Below are positions 16,232 to 26,389 of a stretch of 32,557 nucleotides of DNA, one piece after another. Numbering within the stretch: the stretch's first letter is position 1; every line of letters starts with the position of its first letter. The stretch is taken from NCBI RefSeq assembly GCF_023955655.1, contig NZ_JAMXHT010000016.1, positions 1 through 32,557 of the forward strand. Direction: 5' to 3'. Both the position numbers and the translations under genes were made by a program. The DNA comes from Ralstonia soli (GTDB lineage: Bacteria; Pseudomonadota; Gammaproteobacteria; Burkholderiales; Burkholderiaceae). Under the pieces are notes generated by a model that saw nothing but the letters and a program-made list of their open reading frames with translations, did not search any database and was not told where the DNA came from.

Positions 16232-16239
16232 AAAAACTC

Positions 16240-19200
16240 ATGCGCAACCGTTGGCTGTCGTTCAATCTCGTTGCCGTCGTCTGCCTGACGGTGCTCGCGT
16301 TTGTGGGGCCTGCGCGTGCGGCGGATGCGCCAGAAAAGCCGAACCCCACGCTCGCCAATGTGCCGGGCAGCGGTTACGAGCCGTTCAAGGGCCAGCCGTT
16401 CTTCCTGCTGTCGGATGCGAGCTACGGCACCGACCAGGAAGCGATGGTCCGCCTGGAGGCGCCGGGCCGTGAGTACAAGGACGAACTCTCCCGCTACGGC
16501 GGCGCCGACATCCTCGTCTACCGCGTGCCGCAGCCGCTCGAATTCCTGAAGGCGCAGAAGAACCTGCACCGCATCGACGTCAAGGCCAACTACACCGGCG
16601 AAGGCCTGGCCAACACGCTGGCCTATCTGTGGGACAACTGGACGCGCCAGGCCCGCCGCGCCTGGCAGCGCGTGCTGTCGTTCGCCACGCGCAGCAAGGT
16701 GGTGGAGACCGCGCCGCAATTCAGCATGGGCGATCAGATGACCGCGCCCACGCGGTTCTCGAGCAATCCGCAGTACGCGCCGCTCAAGGGCTACGAACTG
16801 CTCGGCCGTTTCCGCTACCCGATCTGGGATGCCAAGCCCATCGAGCCGCCCAAGGACGTGAAGCTCGAAGGCAGCAGCAGCGAATGGATGCCGCAGAACG
16901 CCGGCAACGTGATGATCCCCGTAGGCAAGCTGCCGGCGGGTTTGTACATCGTGGAAGCGGTGATCGGTGCGTACCGTGCGCACACGCTGCTGTTCGTGTC
17001 GGACACTGTGGCCGTGACCAAGGGCACCTCGCAAGGGATGATGGTCTGGACGGCCGAGCGCAAGAGCGGCAAGCCGGTGAGCGGCACGTCCGTCAGCTGG
17101 ACTGACGGCGTGGGCGTGCTCGCTTCCGGCACCACTGGCAGCGATGGCACGGCCGACCTGCGTCACGTCTCGCCCGAGCGCAGCTATGTGATCGGCAACG
17201 ATCGCGCGGGCGGCGTGTTCATCTCCGAGAATTTCTATTACGACAGCGAGATCTACAACACCAAGCTGTACGCCTTCACCGATCGCCCGCTGTATCGCCC
17301 GGGGGATGACGTGCGCGTCAAGTTCATCGGCCGCGATTTCAAGAATGCAACGCAGTCGACCGTGCCGGCTGCGGGCGACATCAAGCTGCAGGTGCTGGAT
17401 CCGAACGGCGCGCCGGTGGCAACGACCACGACGCGCCTGGCTGGTGACACGGGCGCGGACACGCGCTTCACGCTGCCGACTAACGCGCCGGCCGGCGGTT
17501 ACTCACTGCGCTTCGATTACAACGGCGGCACCTACGGCGGCGCCTTCCGCGTGGCCGAATACATCAAGCCGCACTTTGACGTGAACCTGTCGCTCGACAA
17601 GGCCAGCTATGGCACGGGCGAAGCGGTCAAGGGCAAGATCAGCCTGCGCTATCCGGACGGCAAGCCGGTCAAGGACGGCAAGGTGTCGGTCAGCCTGCGC
17701 GCACAGCAGGTGACGATGGTGGAGGGCGAACTGCGCTACGCGGGCCTGTTCCCCGTCAAGCTGGAGCAGCAGGAGTTGACCACCGACAGCGACGGCAACG
17801 CCAAGCTGGAGCTGCCCGCCGCCAAGGAGCCGAGCCGCTACGTAGTGACCGTGTTCGCCAACGACGGCGCGGCGTACCGCGTGAAGGTCACGCGCGAACT
17901 GCTGATCGCGCGCGGCGCCACGCCGTACAAGCTGTCGACCACGTCGAACTTCACCACGCCGGGGCAGAACGTGTCCTTCACCCTCACGCCGATGCCGGTA
18001 GTGGCGGGTGCGAGCGGGCCGACGGCACCGCCGGCCAAGTGGGACCTCGTCCGCCTGGAAACGCGCACCCGCACCGAAGGCACGCTTGCGCCCGACGCCA
18101 AGGGCAACGCCACCTTCCCGGTCAAGTTTGACCAGCCGGGTTCGTACACGCTGTCGGTGCGGGATGCTGCAGGCAACCTGCTCGCTGCATCGAGCCACTG
18201 GGTGGCGGGCGACGGCGTGCAGACCGTGCCCGGCAACATTGAGATGGTGTTCGACCGCGACCGCTACCAGATCGGCGATACGGCCGAGGCGCTCATCACC
18301 TTCCCGCAGCCGGTGGACGACGCGCTGCTCACGCTGGAGCGCGACAAGGTCGAGCGCCACGCGCTGCTGTCGCGTGGCGGCGAATGGCTCAGCCTGCAAA
18401 AGGTGACGCCGTCGCAGTACCGCGCGCGCATCAAGATCGGCGCCGAGTTCGCCCCGAACATGACGTTCTCGGTGCTGTACGTGCGCGACGGCGACATGGT
18501 GTTCCAGAACGCCGGCATCGTCGTCACGCAACCGACGCTCGATCTGACCGTGCACGCCGACAAGGCCGTCTATGCACCGGGCGAGACTGTCACGCTGGAT
18601 CTGACCAGCGCGCTGGCGGGCAAGCCGGTGCCGGCCAACCTGACGGTGTCGGTGGTCGACGAGATGATCTACGTGCTGCAGTCCGAAGTGGCGCCCAGCA
18701 TCGTCGACTTCTTCTACCACCCCCGCCGCAACAGCGTGCGCACCACGTCGAGCCAGAGCTTCATCAGCTACGACCTGGCACTCGCGTCATTGCCGGGCAA
18801 GCCGGGCGGCACCTATGGCCGTCACAACGAGCGTGGCGTGAAGGTGCTGGAGCGCCCGCGCCGCGACGAGCAGGACACCGCCGCGTGGGTTGCAAACCTG
18901 CAGACCGGCGCCGATGGCCGCGCGCGCATGACGTTCAAGATGCCGGATTCGCTGGCGCGCTGGCGCATCACGGTGCGTGCCGTGTCCACCATCGGTGCGT
19001 CGGACGGCATCGTCGGCCAGCGTACGGCCAACATCCGTTCCGACAAGCCGCTGTACCTCAAGTGGACCGGCCCGCAGCGCTTCCGCGAAAGCGATCAGCC
19101 GCGCCTGGACATGGTTGCCTTCAACCAGACCGACAAGGACATCACCGCGGATTGGATCGTCTCCGGCGCCGGCCTGAACATCAACCAGCGCGTGACGCTC

Positions 19201-21006
19201 AAGCGCGGTGCCAACTACCTGCGCGCGCCGGTGACTGCGTTGCAGGCTGGTGTCGTCAACGCCGAGCTGAAGCAGGGCGATGCGGTATCGGATCGTCTGC
19301 AGACCACGCTCAAGCTGGACGCCACTGGTTGGCTGGCGGACCGGGAAAACGTCGTTCCGCTCACGCAATTGCAGGGCACGCGCCTGCCGTTGGGCCTGCC
19401 CGCCGATGCCCGCGACGTACGCCTGCGCGTGGTCGGCAATACGGCCAGCCAGTTCGCCCGCGTAGCCGATGACCTGATCGAGTATCCGTACGGTTGTGCC
19501 GAGCAGACCGCCAGCCGCCTGATTCCGCTGGCCATCGCGCAGCAGAGCCTGGCCGCCACGGGTTCGCGTCTGGGGGATAGTGGTCCGGTCGGCACGCAAG
19601 GCGTCGATGCACTGCTGCGCACGCAGCGCCAGCGTCTGGCACTGCTCGCTGGCACCAACGGCACCTTCGGCTGGTGGGGCGAACTGACCACGAGCAGCGC
19701 GCTGATCACGTCGTACGCCTACTACGCGGATTGGCTCGCCAGCCGCGCGGTCGGCATCAGTCTGCCGGCAGACAACTGGAAGCAGGTGCTCGAAGCCTAC
19801 AAGCGCACCAGCCAGAACGAGCCGCTGCTGCACCGCGCGCTGGCGCTGTGGTTTGCCAACGAGATGGGTTTGCCGGTCGCGACGCCGCTCTCCGGCGTGG
19901 CGACCGAGCTGGCGCGCAACACCAAGGCGCCCGCCGACGCCGAGCCCGCCGCCGGCGACAGCCTGATCTTCGTGGCGCCCGATTCCACGCGCGGCCGCCA
20001 GGTGGCGACGGTGCTGACGGCGCAACTGATGCGCCAGATCGGCCAGCCGGTGCCGGAAGCGCTGGTGTCCGCAGACATCGCTGCACGTAACGCGCTGGCT
20101 GCAGACACCTCGCCGTTGGTGCAGAGCCTGCTGCTGATGGGCGGTGGCCGTTCGGCTGCAGATCCGGCACCACTGCTGGCCCGCGCCAGTGCCGCCATGC
20201 CGACGATGGACCGCGCCGTTGCGCTGGTTTGGCTGCAGAAGGGTTTGGGTGGCCTGCAAGGCGCGAGCGTGGCCACGATCCAGCCGGCGGTGTCGGCAGG
20301 CGGCTGGCAGGCGGCACGTTCTCCGGTGGGTGTGCCGACGTGGCGCTGGACCGGCACGCAAGTGCCCGCCGCGCTGGACCTGACGACCGCACCGCCCGAT
20401 GTGACCACGCAGTCGGCCATCGTGTCGTACCGCAGCCGCGCGCCGGAGGCGTCCAAGCTGCCGATCACGGTCGAGCGCAAGCTGTATCGCCTCGAACCGA
20501 TGGACGCGCCCAAGGCCGACCCGAAGGCGCCCAAGCAGCCGGGTGCCGACATCGGCAATAGCGGCAACAGCGGCATCACCCTCAAGGCCAAGCCGGTCAA
20601 GCCGGGCGACACGCTCGACAGCAACGCCCTCTACGTCGACGAAATCGTGCTGACGCCACGCCACGGCACGTACCGCTATGGCCTAGTCGAGGTGCCGCTG
20701 CCGCCGGGCGCCGAGGTGGAGGCCACCACCTGGGGCATCCAGATCGACGGCCTGAAGGGCGAGCCGAACGAAGGCAACGGCCCGCAGCCGTTCGAGCGCA
20801 GGGCCGCGTACGAGATGGGCCAACTCTCGTATAACCAGCCGGTGCCTGCGCTGGAACGCCCGACCGTGCTGCGCCAGTTGGTTCGCTTCTCGCTGCCGGG
20901 CCGCTTTGCGCTGCCGCCGGTGCGCTACTTCCGTATGTACCAGCCGGAAGCCAAGGCGTTCCAGGGTGATGGCAAAACGGCCAGCTATCCGTTCAAGGTG
21001 GAGTGA
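16240..21006 (+). CDS. Bacterial alpha-2-macroglobulin with thioester motif (YfaS/MagD-type)
   Basis: This 1588-residue secreted protein should act as a protease trap: a protease cuts an exposed bait loop, the fold closes and a thioester reacts with the attacker. ATG 16240 gives a clean signal peptide (VCLTVLAFVGPARA, cleavage about residue 27); an in-frame upstream extension to 16150 overlaps DUF1175 and is rejected. There is no lipobox Cys, so the mature protein is not a lipoprotein. TDRPLYRPGDDVRVKF (from about 347) is the macroglobulin-domain signature. A Ser/Gly/Arg-rich stretch at about 826-882 is a bait-region candidate, followed by MPDSLARWRITVRA. C1086-A-E-Q1089 is the CxEQ thioester motif. 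P. aeruginosa MagD is reported to be processed from 165 to 100 kDa; similar cleavage is possible. Confidence 0.93.
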   Translation: MRNRWLSFNLVAVVCLTVLAFVGPARAADAPEKPNPTLANVPGSGYEPFKGQPFFLLSDASYGTDQEAMVRLEAPGREYKDELSRYGGADILVYRVPQPLEFLKAQKNLHRIDVKANYTGEGLANTLAYLWDNWTRQARRAWQRVLSFATRSKVVETAPQFSMGDQMTAPTRFSSNPQYAPLKGYELLGRFRYPIWDAKPIEPPKDVKLEGSSSEWMPQNAGNVMIPVGKLPAGLYIVEAVIGAYRAHTLLFVSDTVAVTKGTSQGMMVWTAERKSGKPVSGTSVSWTDGVGVLASGTTGSDGTADLRHVSPERSYVIGNDRAGGVFISENFYYDSEIYNTKLYAFTDRPLYRPGDDVRVKFIGRDFKNATQSTVPAAGDIKLQVLDPNGAPVATTTTRLAGDTGADTRFTLPTNAPAGGYSLRFDYNGGTYGGAFRVAEYIKPHFDVNLSLDKASYGTGEAVKGKISLRYPDGKPVKDGKVSVSLRAQQVTMVEGELRYAGLFPVKLEQQELTTDSDGNAKLELPAAKEPSRYVVTVFANDGAAYRVKVTRELLIARGATPYKLSTTSNFTTPGQNVSFTLTPMPVVAGASGPTAPPAKWDLVRLETRTRTEGTLAPDAKGNATFPVKFDQPGSYTLSVRDAAGNLLAASSHWVAGDGVQTVPGNIEMVFDRDRYQIGDTAEALITFPQPVDDALLTLERDKVERHALLSRGGEWLSLQKVTPSQYRARIKIGAEFAPNMTFSVLYVRDGDMVFQNAGIVVTQPTLDLTVHADKAVYAPGETVTLDLTSALAGKPVPANLTVSVVDEMIYVLQSEVAPSIVDFFYHPRRNSVRTTSSQSFISYDLALASLPGKPGGTYGRHNERGVKVLERPRRDEQDTAAWVANLQTGADGRARMTFKMPDSLARWRITVRAVSTIGASDGIVGQRTANIRSDKPLYLKWTGPQRFRESDQPRLDMVAFNQTDKDITADWIVSGAGLNINQRVTLKRGANYLRAPVTALQAGVVNAELKQGDAVSDRLQTTLKLDATGWLADRENVVPLTQLQGTRLPLGLPADARDVRLRVVGNTASQFARVADDLIEYPYGCAEQTASRLIPLAIAQQSLAATGSRLGDSGPVGTQGVDALLRTQRQRLALLAGTNGTFGWWGELTTSSALITSYAYYADWLASRAVGISLPADNWKQVLEAYKRTSQNEPLLHRALALWFANEMGLPVATPLSGVATELARNTKAPADAEPAAGDSLIFVAPDSTRGRQVATVLTAQLMRQIGQPVPEALVSADIAARNALAADTSPLVQSLLLMGGGRSAADPAPLLARASAAMPTMDRAVALVWLQKGLGGLQGASVATIQPAVSAGGWQAARSPVGVPTWRWTGTQVPAALDLTTAPPDVTTQSAIVSYRSRAPEASKLPITVERKLYRLEPMDAPKADPKAPKQPGADIGNSGNSGITLKAKPVKPGDTLDSNALYVDEIVLTPRHGTYRYGLVEVPLPPGAEVEATTWGIQIDGLKGEPNEGNGPQPFERRAAYEMGQLSYNQPVPALERPTVLRQLVRFSLPGRFALPPVRYFRMYQPEAKAFQGDGKTASYPFKVE

Positions 21007-21008
21007 GG
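21005..21008 (+). promoter_or_regulatory. Ribosome site deciding the DUF2300 start
   Basis: GAGG lies 9 nt before ATG 21018, overlapping the macroglobulin stop codon. It favours ATG 21018 over the GTG at 21003 that overlaps the stop as GTGA. The GTG cannot be excluded, since the next junction does use GTGA. Confidence 0.5.
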
Positions 21009-21017
21009 TGGTTTGAT

Positions 21018-22727
21018 ATGGCGATGCGTTCCCGCCTGCTCGCGTGTGGTGTGCTGACCGGCCTGCTGTGGGCTGGCGGCGCACTCGCGCCTGTGGCCCG
21101 CGCCATCGCCGCACCCGCCGAGCCGTTGCGCTACGCCGCGCTGCAAGGCGATGAGGCGAAGCTCTGGCAGTTCGGCGCTGCTGCCGGCACGCCGCAGGCG
21201 ACCGCGTTACCGCGCGACACCGAGACACCGCTCGGCAGCGTCTGGAAGCTCTTCGTCTACAGCTACCTCGTCTCACGCCGCATCAGCACGCCCGACTACA
21301 CGTGCCACGGCAACGATGCCGAAGAGGTCTACTGCTGCACCGCAGGCCAGAGTATCGACCGCGAGCGCGCGCTCATCCAGTCGTGCGGACGCTATTTCGA
21401 ACCGGCACGCCTGGGCCTCGATCGTGCGGACTGGCGCCGCTTCTGGCAGCAGGCCGGATCGCCCAACTGGCTGCGCGACCTGCGCGCGATGCAGCCGACG
21501 CAGCGTGTTCCGGTCACCGATCTGCTGACTGCCCTGCGCACGGTCCCTGCCGATGGCCGTGAAGCAGCTGCGCAAACACTCATCTCCGTGCTGACCGTCG
21601 GACGCGGCGAGGGCACGGTTTCGTACTTCGGCGGCTTGCTGCGCGCCAAGACGTGGACCATGCCGGACCCGCAACGTCCCGGCGCATCAATCGGCGGTGC
21701 GGCAGGCTGGCTGGCCGATGGCACGCCGGTCTGGCTGGGCGGCGCGGGCTCGAGCAACCAAGTGCTGGCCGCCGCCGCACCGCGCCTGACCCCGCTGATC
21801 GAGCAGACGCCCGTGCCCGACGACGATGCCTGCGTGGCGGTCGACTTTTTCGCGCGCTATCCCATCCGTGAGGTGCGCGACGCCAGCGGCAAGCCGGTTG
21901 CTCCGGGCCGCCTGGACGGCCGTTATGCCGTGCGCTTCGTCAACGGCAACACGCTGCCCATCGAGAGCAAGGGCGAACTGACGCTCGCTCGCCAGAACGA
22001 TGCGCTTGTCATCGTTGGCCGCCTGGGCATGAACGACTATGTGGCGCGTGTGGTCGAGCGTGAAGGCGAACTCGCCGAGCCGCAGGCCGCCCGCGCGCTG
22101 GCGGTGGCGGCGCGCAGCTACCTCGTGCAGCACGCCGCGCGCGACAAGGGCTGCTACCGCATCGCGGACAGTTCTCGCACGCAGCGCGTGCTGCCGCGCC
22201 CGCCTGCCGCCGCCGCACGCAACGCCGCAGAATTTACCGATGCACTGGTGCTTGCCAACCAGGCCGTGCAGTACCACGGCACCATCGGCTCGCGTGGCCA
22301 GATGAGCTGGACCGCCGCCCGTGCCGCCGCCCAGCGCGGGCAGGGGTTCGACGCCATCCTCGCGCAGTGGTGGCCGCAGGCGACCCTCACCTCGTTCCAG
22401 AGCCCGGTGGCCGGCGATTGCGCGCCGGTGGCGGGGGCGCAGCAGTGGCTGCAGGCGCAGGCGCCGCGCTGGTCCGTGCGCCTAGGCGCCGAGCCCGGCT
22501 ACGAGGCGCCGACGCTGCCCGCCGTGTGCGTCGTGCGCGAGGGCCGTCCGTATGCCGACGCGCGCCGCAACCGGCTCTACGTCCACCGCCTCGCCACCGA
22601 GGAGGACCGCATCGCGCTCGCGCATGAATACCTGCACCTGGCCTTTGCGCGACACCCGCGCGGGCAGGACGAACAGTTTGTCGAGGCGACGGCGCGCCGC
22701 CTGATCCGAGGGGAGGGTTTGCTGTGA
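21018..22727 (+). CDS. DUF2300 (YfaQ/MagE-type); PBP-like, SpoIID-like and HExxH modules
   Basis: This exported protein has 569 residues with a signal peptide ending near AIAAPA (about 32). Three signatures follow. First, S74-V-W-K77 (in PLGSVWKLF), S122-C-G124 (in ALIQSCGRYF, after a Cys-containing segment like that of class B PBPs) and K211-T-W-T are in the order and spacing of the SxxK, SxN and KTG motifs of penicillin-binding proteins. Second, residues about 338-460 (NDYVARVV, ALAVAARSYLV, CYRIADSSRTQ, VQYHGTIGS) resemble the SpoIID/LytB domain. Third, H536-E-Y-L-H540 with E556 in DEQFVEA looks like a zinc-protease HExxH site. The SxN Asn and KTG Gly are substituted, so transpeptidase activity is uncertain. 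All three assignments are by eye. The stop overlaps the next start as GTGA. Confidence 0.8.
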   Translation: MAMRSRLLACGVLTGLLWAGGALAPVARAIAAPAEPLRYAALQGDEAKLWQFGAAAGTPQATALPRDTETPLGSVWKLFVYSYLVSRRISTPDYTCHGNDAEEVYCCTAGQSIDRERALIQSCGRYFEPARLGLDRADWRRFWQQAGSPNWLRDLRAMQPTQRVPVTDLLTALRTVPADGREAAAQTLISVLTVGRGEGTVSYFGGLLRAKTWTMPDPQRPGASIGGAAGWLADGTPVWLGGAGSSNQVLAAAAPRLTPLIEQTPVPDDDACVAVDFFARYPIREVRDASGKPVAPGRLDGRYAVRFVNGNTLPIESKGELTLARQNDALVIVGRLGMNDYVARVVEREGELAEPQAARALAVAARSYLVQHAARDKGCYRIADSSRTQRVLPRPPAAAARNAAEFTDALVLANQAVQYHGTIGSRGQMSWTAARAAAQRGQGFDAILAQWWPQATLTSFQSPVAGDCAPVAGAQQWLQAQAPRWSVRLGAEPGYEAPTLPAVCVVREGRPYADARRNRLYVHRLATEEDRIALAHEYLHLAFARHPRGQDEQFVEATARRLIRGEGLL

Positions 22728-23527
22728 ACAACGGAATGACGCGCTTGGGGCTGGGCACCGCAGCACTGGCGCTGGCCGCTTCTGTGCTGGCGGAGCCGGT
22801 GGCGGACCTTGAAGGCCCGATCGGCGGCTGGCGTAACAGCAAGTTGACCAACGAACTCGAGCAGTACACGGCCGCGTATCCGAAGCCGCCGGTGGACCGC
22901 GGCGCGCAGAAATACCGCACGCTCATCGCCGGACGCATTCGCGCGGCCGGCAAGCAGCGCCGCCCGCCGGTGCTGGTGGTCAACGGCAACGCCATGCCGC
23001 TTTATGGCGACAGCGAAGGTCGCTTCGCGCGCCCCTGGGCGTTCGGCCCCGGCTCGAACAGCGTGGAGATCGTCAGCCCCGACGGCCAGTCGCGCCAGCG
23101 CCTGCAGTTCTACGAGGCCGACACCACCAAGACGTCCGCCAAGCTGCGCGCCATCCTCACCTGGGACGACCCGCGCGCCGAGGTCGACATGCACGTCATC
23201 TCGCCGATCGGCGATCACGCGTTCTGGGCGCAGCCGCTGCTGTCCGACGGCGGCGGGCTCGACGTGGACAGCGTCGACGGCGCCGGCCCGGAGATCTTCT
23301 CCACCGCCGCGCCGCGCCCCGGCGTGTGGCTGTTCTACGTGAACTACTGGGGCAACTTCAACGCCGGCGGCTACAACTTCGACGAAAAAGCGCACGACCG
23401 CGATCTCATCACCGCGCAACTGACGCTCATCTATAACGAGAACACGCCCAACGAGCGGCGCGAATTCGTCAGCGTGCCGCTGCGCAAGATCGGCGAGCTG
23501 GCGTTGATGAAATCGATCCGCTTCTGA
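22724..23527 (+). CDS. DUF2135 protein, first tandem copy (YfaP/MagF-type)
   Basis: This 267-residue exported protein begins at GTG 22724, overlapping the DUF2300 stop by 4 nt, with GAGG (22713-22716) 7 nt upstream. A Sec signal peptide runs to about residue 23 (ALALAASVLA). The core shares with the next gene the landmarks IAGRIR, VNGNAMP, FGPGSNSVE, VDMHVISP (about 155), GPEI, VNY-x-G and ENTPNERREF, ending in ...IRF. The acidic strand segment reads DDPRAEVDMH, lacking one Asp present in the second copy. DUF2135 domains often accompany VIT/VWA or macroglobulin proteins. The function is unknown; MagF is reported as a partner of MagD. Confidence 0.85.
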   Translation: MNNGMTRLGLGTAALALAASVLAEPVADLEGPIGGWRNSKLTNELEQYTAAYPKPPVDRGAQKYRTLIAGRIRAAGKQRRPPVLVVNGNAMPLYGDSEGRFARPWAFGPGSNSVEIVSPDGQSRQRLQFYEADTTKTSAKLRAILTWDDPRAEVDMHVISPIGDHAFWAQPLLSDGGGLDVDSVDGAGPEIFSTAAPRPGVWLFYVNYWGNFNAGGYNFDEKAHDRDLITAQLTLIYNENTPNERREFVSVPLRKIGELALMKSIRF

Positions 23528-23532
23528 CGCAC

Positions 23533-24363
23533 ATGACGCACGCATTCCATCGCCTCGCATGGCTGGCCGCCCTTGTCTCGTTGGGTGCGGCGGCGCAAAC
23601 CGATTCGTCCAACATCGAGATGAGCGCGCCACTCAATGGTTGGCGCTACTCGGCGGGCGACACGTCGCGCTACACGCAAGACGTGCACTACCCGGCCGTG
23701 GTGGTGAACACGCCGCCAGGGCAGGGCGCGGCATCAATGATTGCCGGACGCATTCGCAATACGCCGAAAGCTGCTGCATTGGCGGAGGACAACAAGCCGC
23801 GCCGCCGCCGTGGGGCCGATGGCTCGTCGGTGGGCACGCTGGTCGTCAATGGTGTGGCAATGCCGCAGCGTATCGAGGCCGATGGCACGTTCTCGCGTCC
23901 GTACGCGTTTGGCGCGGGCAGCAACAGCGTCGAAGTGCGCAGCGCGCGCGGCGATGCCAAGCGCGTGCAGTTCTACGACAGCTACGCCGGGCGCCCGCGT
24001 CCGCGCCTGCGCGTGGTGCTGTCGTGGGACACCGACGGCACCGACCTTGACCTGCACGTCATCTCGCCCGACGGCCAGCACGCCTGGTACGGCAACCGCG
24101 TGGCCCAGAACGGCGGCGCGCTCGACGTGGATGTCACCACCGGCTATGGCCCGGAGATCTATTCGAACCCGGCACCGCCGCCGGGCACGTACCTCGTCTA
24201 CGTGAACTACTACGGGAGCGGCAATGACAGCAGCGCCATCACTACGGCCACCGTCTCCGTCATCACCGACGAGAACACGCCGTCCGAGCGCCAGCAGACC
24301 TTTGTTGTGCCGATGCGCAAGGCGGGCGATCTGACGCTGCTGCGCAGTTTTACGATCAAATAG
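23533..24363 (+). CDS. DUF2135 protein, second tandem copy
   Basis: This 276-residue protein starts 5 nt after the first copy. The signal peptide is about residues 1-21 (LAALVSLGAAA). It aligns by eye along its whole length with the first copy: LNGWRYS, IAGRIR, LVVNGVAMP, FGAGSNSVE, TDLDLHVISPDGQHAWYGN (about 171-189), GPEIYSNPAPPPGTYLVYVNYYG, ENTPSERQQ, then a Lys-ended C-terminus. A short Arg-rich insertion (KPRRRRG, about 95) is absent from the first copy. The acidic segment DTDGTDLDLH keeps more Asp residues, so metal binding is more plausible here. It is the last gene of the operon; no convincing terminator follows before recQ. Confidence 0.85.
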   Translation: MTHAFHRLAWLAALVSLGAAAQTDSSNIEMSAPLNGWRYSAGDTSRYTQDVHYPAVVVNTPPGQGAASMIAGRIRNTPKAAALAEDNKPRRRRGADGSSVGTLVVNGVAMPQRIEADGTFSRPYAFGAGSNSVEVRSARGDAKRVQFYDSYAGRPRPRLRVVLSWDTDGTDLDLHVISPDGQHAWYGNRVAQNGGALDVDVTTGYGPEIYSNPAPPPGTYLVYVNYYGSGNDSSAITTATVSVITDENTPSERQQTFVVPMRKAGDLTLLRSFTIK

Positions 24364-24394
24364 CCGGCGGAGGCACACAATCCGACTCCCCTGA

Positions 24395-24425
24395 TTGACC
24401 GTCCCTCGCCGGGGTTTGTCACAAT
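24395..24425 (+). promoter_or_regulatory. Weak candidate recQ promoter
   Basis: TTGACC (24395-24400) and CACAAT (24420-24425) are separated by 19 nt, longer than ideal. No terminator separates recQ from the DUF2135 gene, so read-through is the alternative source of transcript. Confidence 0.3.
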
Positions 24426-24475
24426 AGCGGTTTCGCCCAGCTTGCACGTGACACCACGCGCACTCGCCGCCCCCG

Positions 24476-26385
<1,910 letters not shown>

Positions 26386-26389
<4 letters not shown>

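Noticed and set aside
16150-16239. Upstream in-frame extension of the macroglobulin (30 extra residues)
   Set aside because: It overlaps the DUF1175 gene and would hide the clear signal peptide that begins at ATG 16240.
18787-20664. Minus-strand open frame of 625 residues inside the macroglobulin gene
   Set aside because: Arg/Gln/His-rich shadow frame without domain or ribosome site.
21018-21060. Possible lipobox (LLAC) in the DUF2300 signal peptide
   Set aside because: The Cys is only at residue 10, before the hydrophobic core, so a signal peptidase II cut there is not credible.
24384-24418. CCCC/GGGG pairing as a terminator after the second DUF2135 gene
   Set aside because: Only four paired bases with a long loop and three T; too weak.
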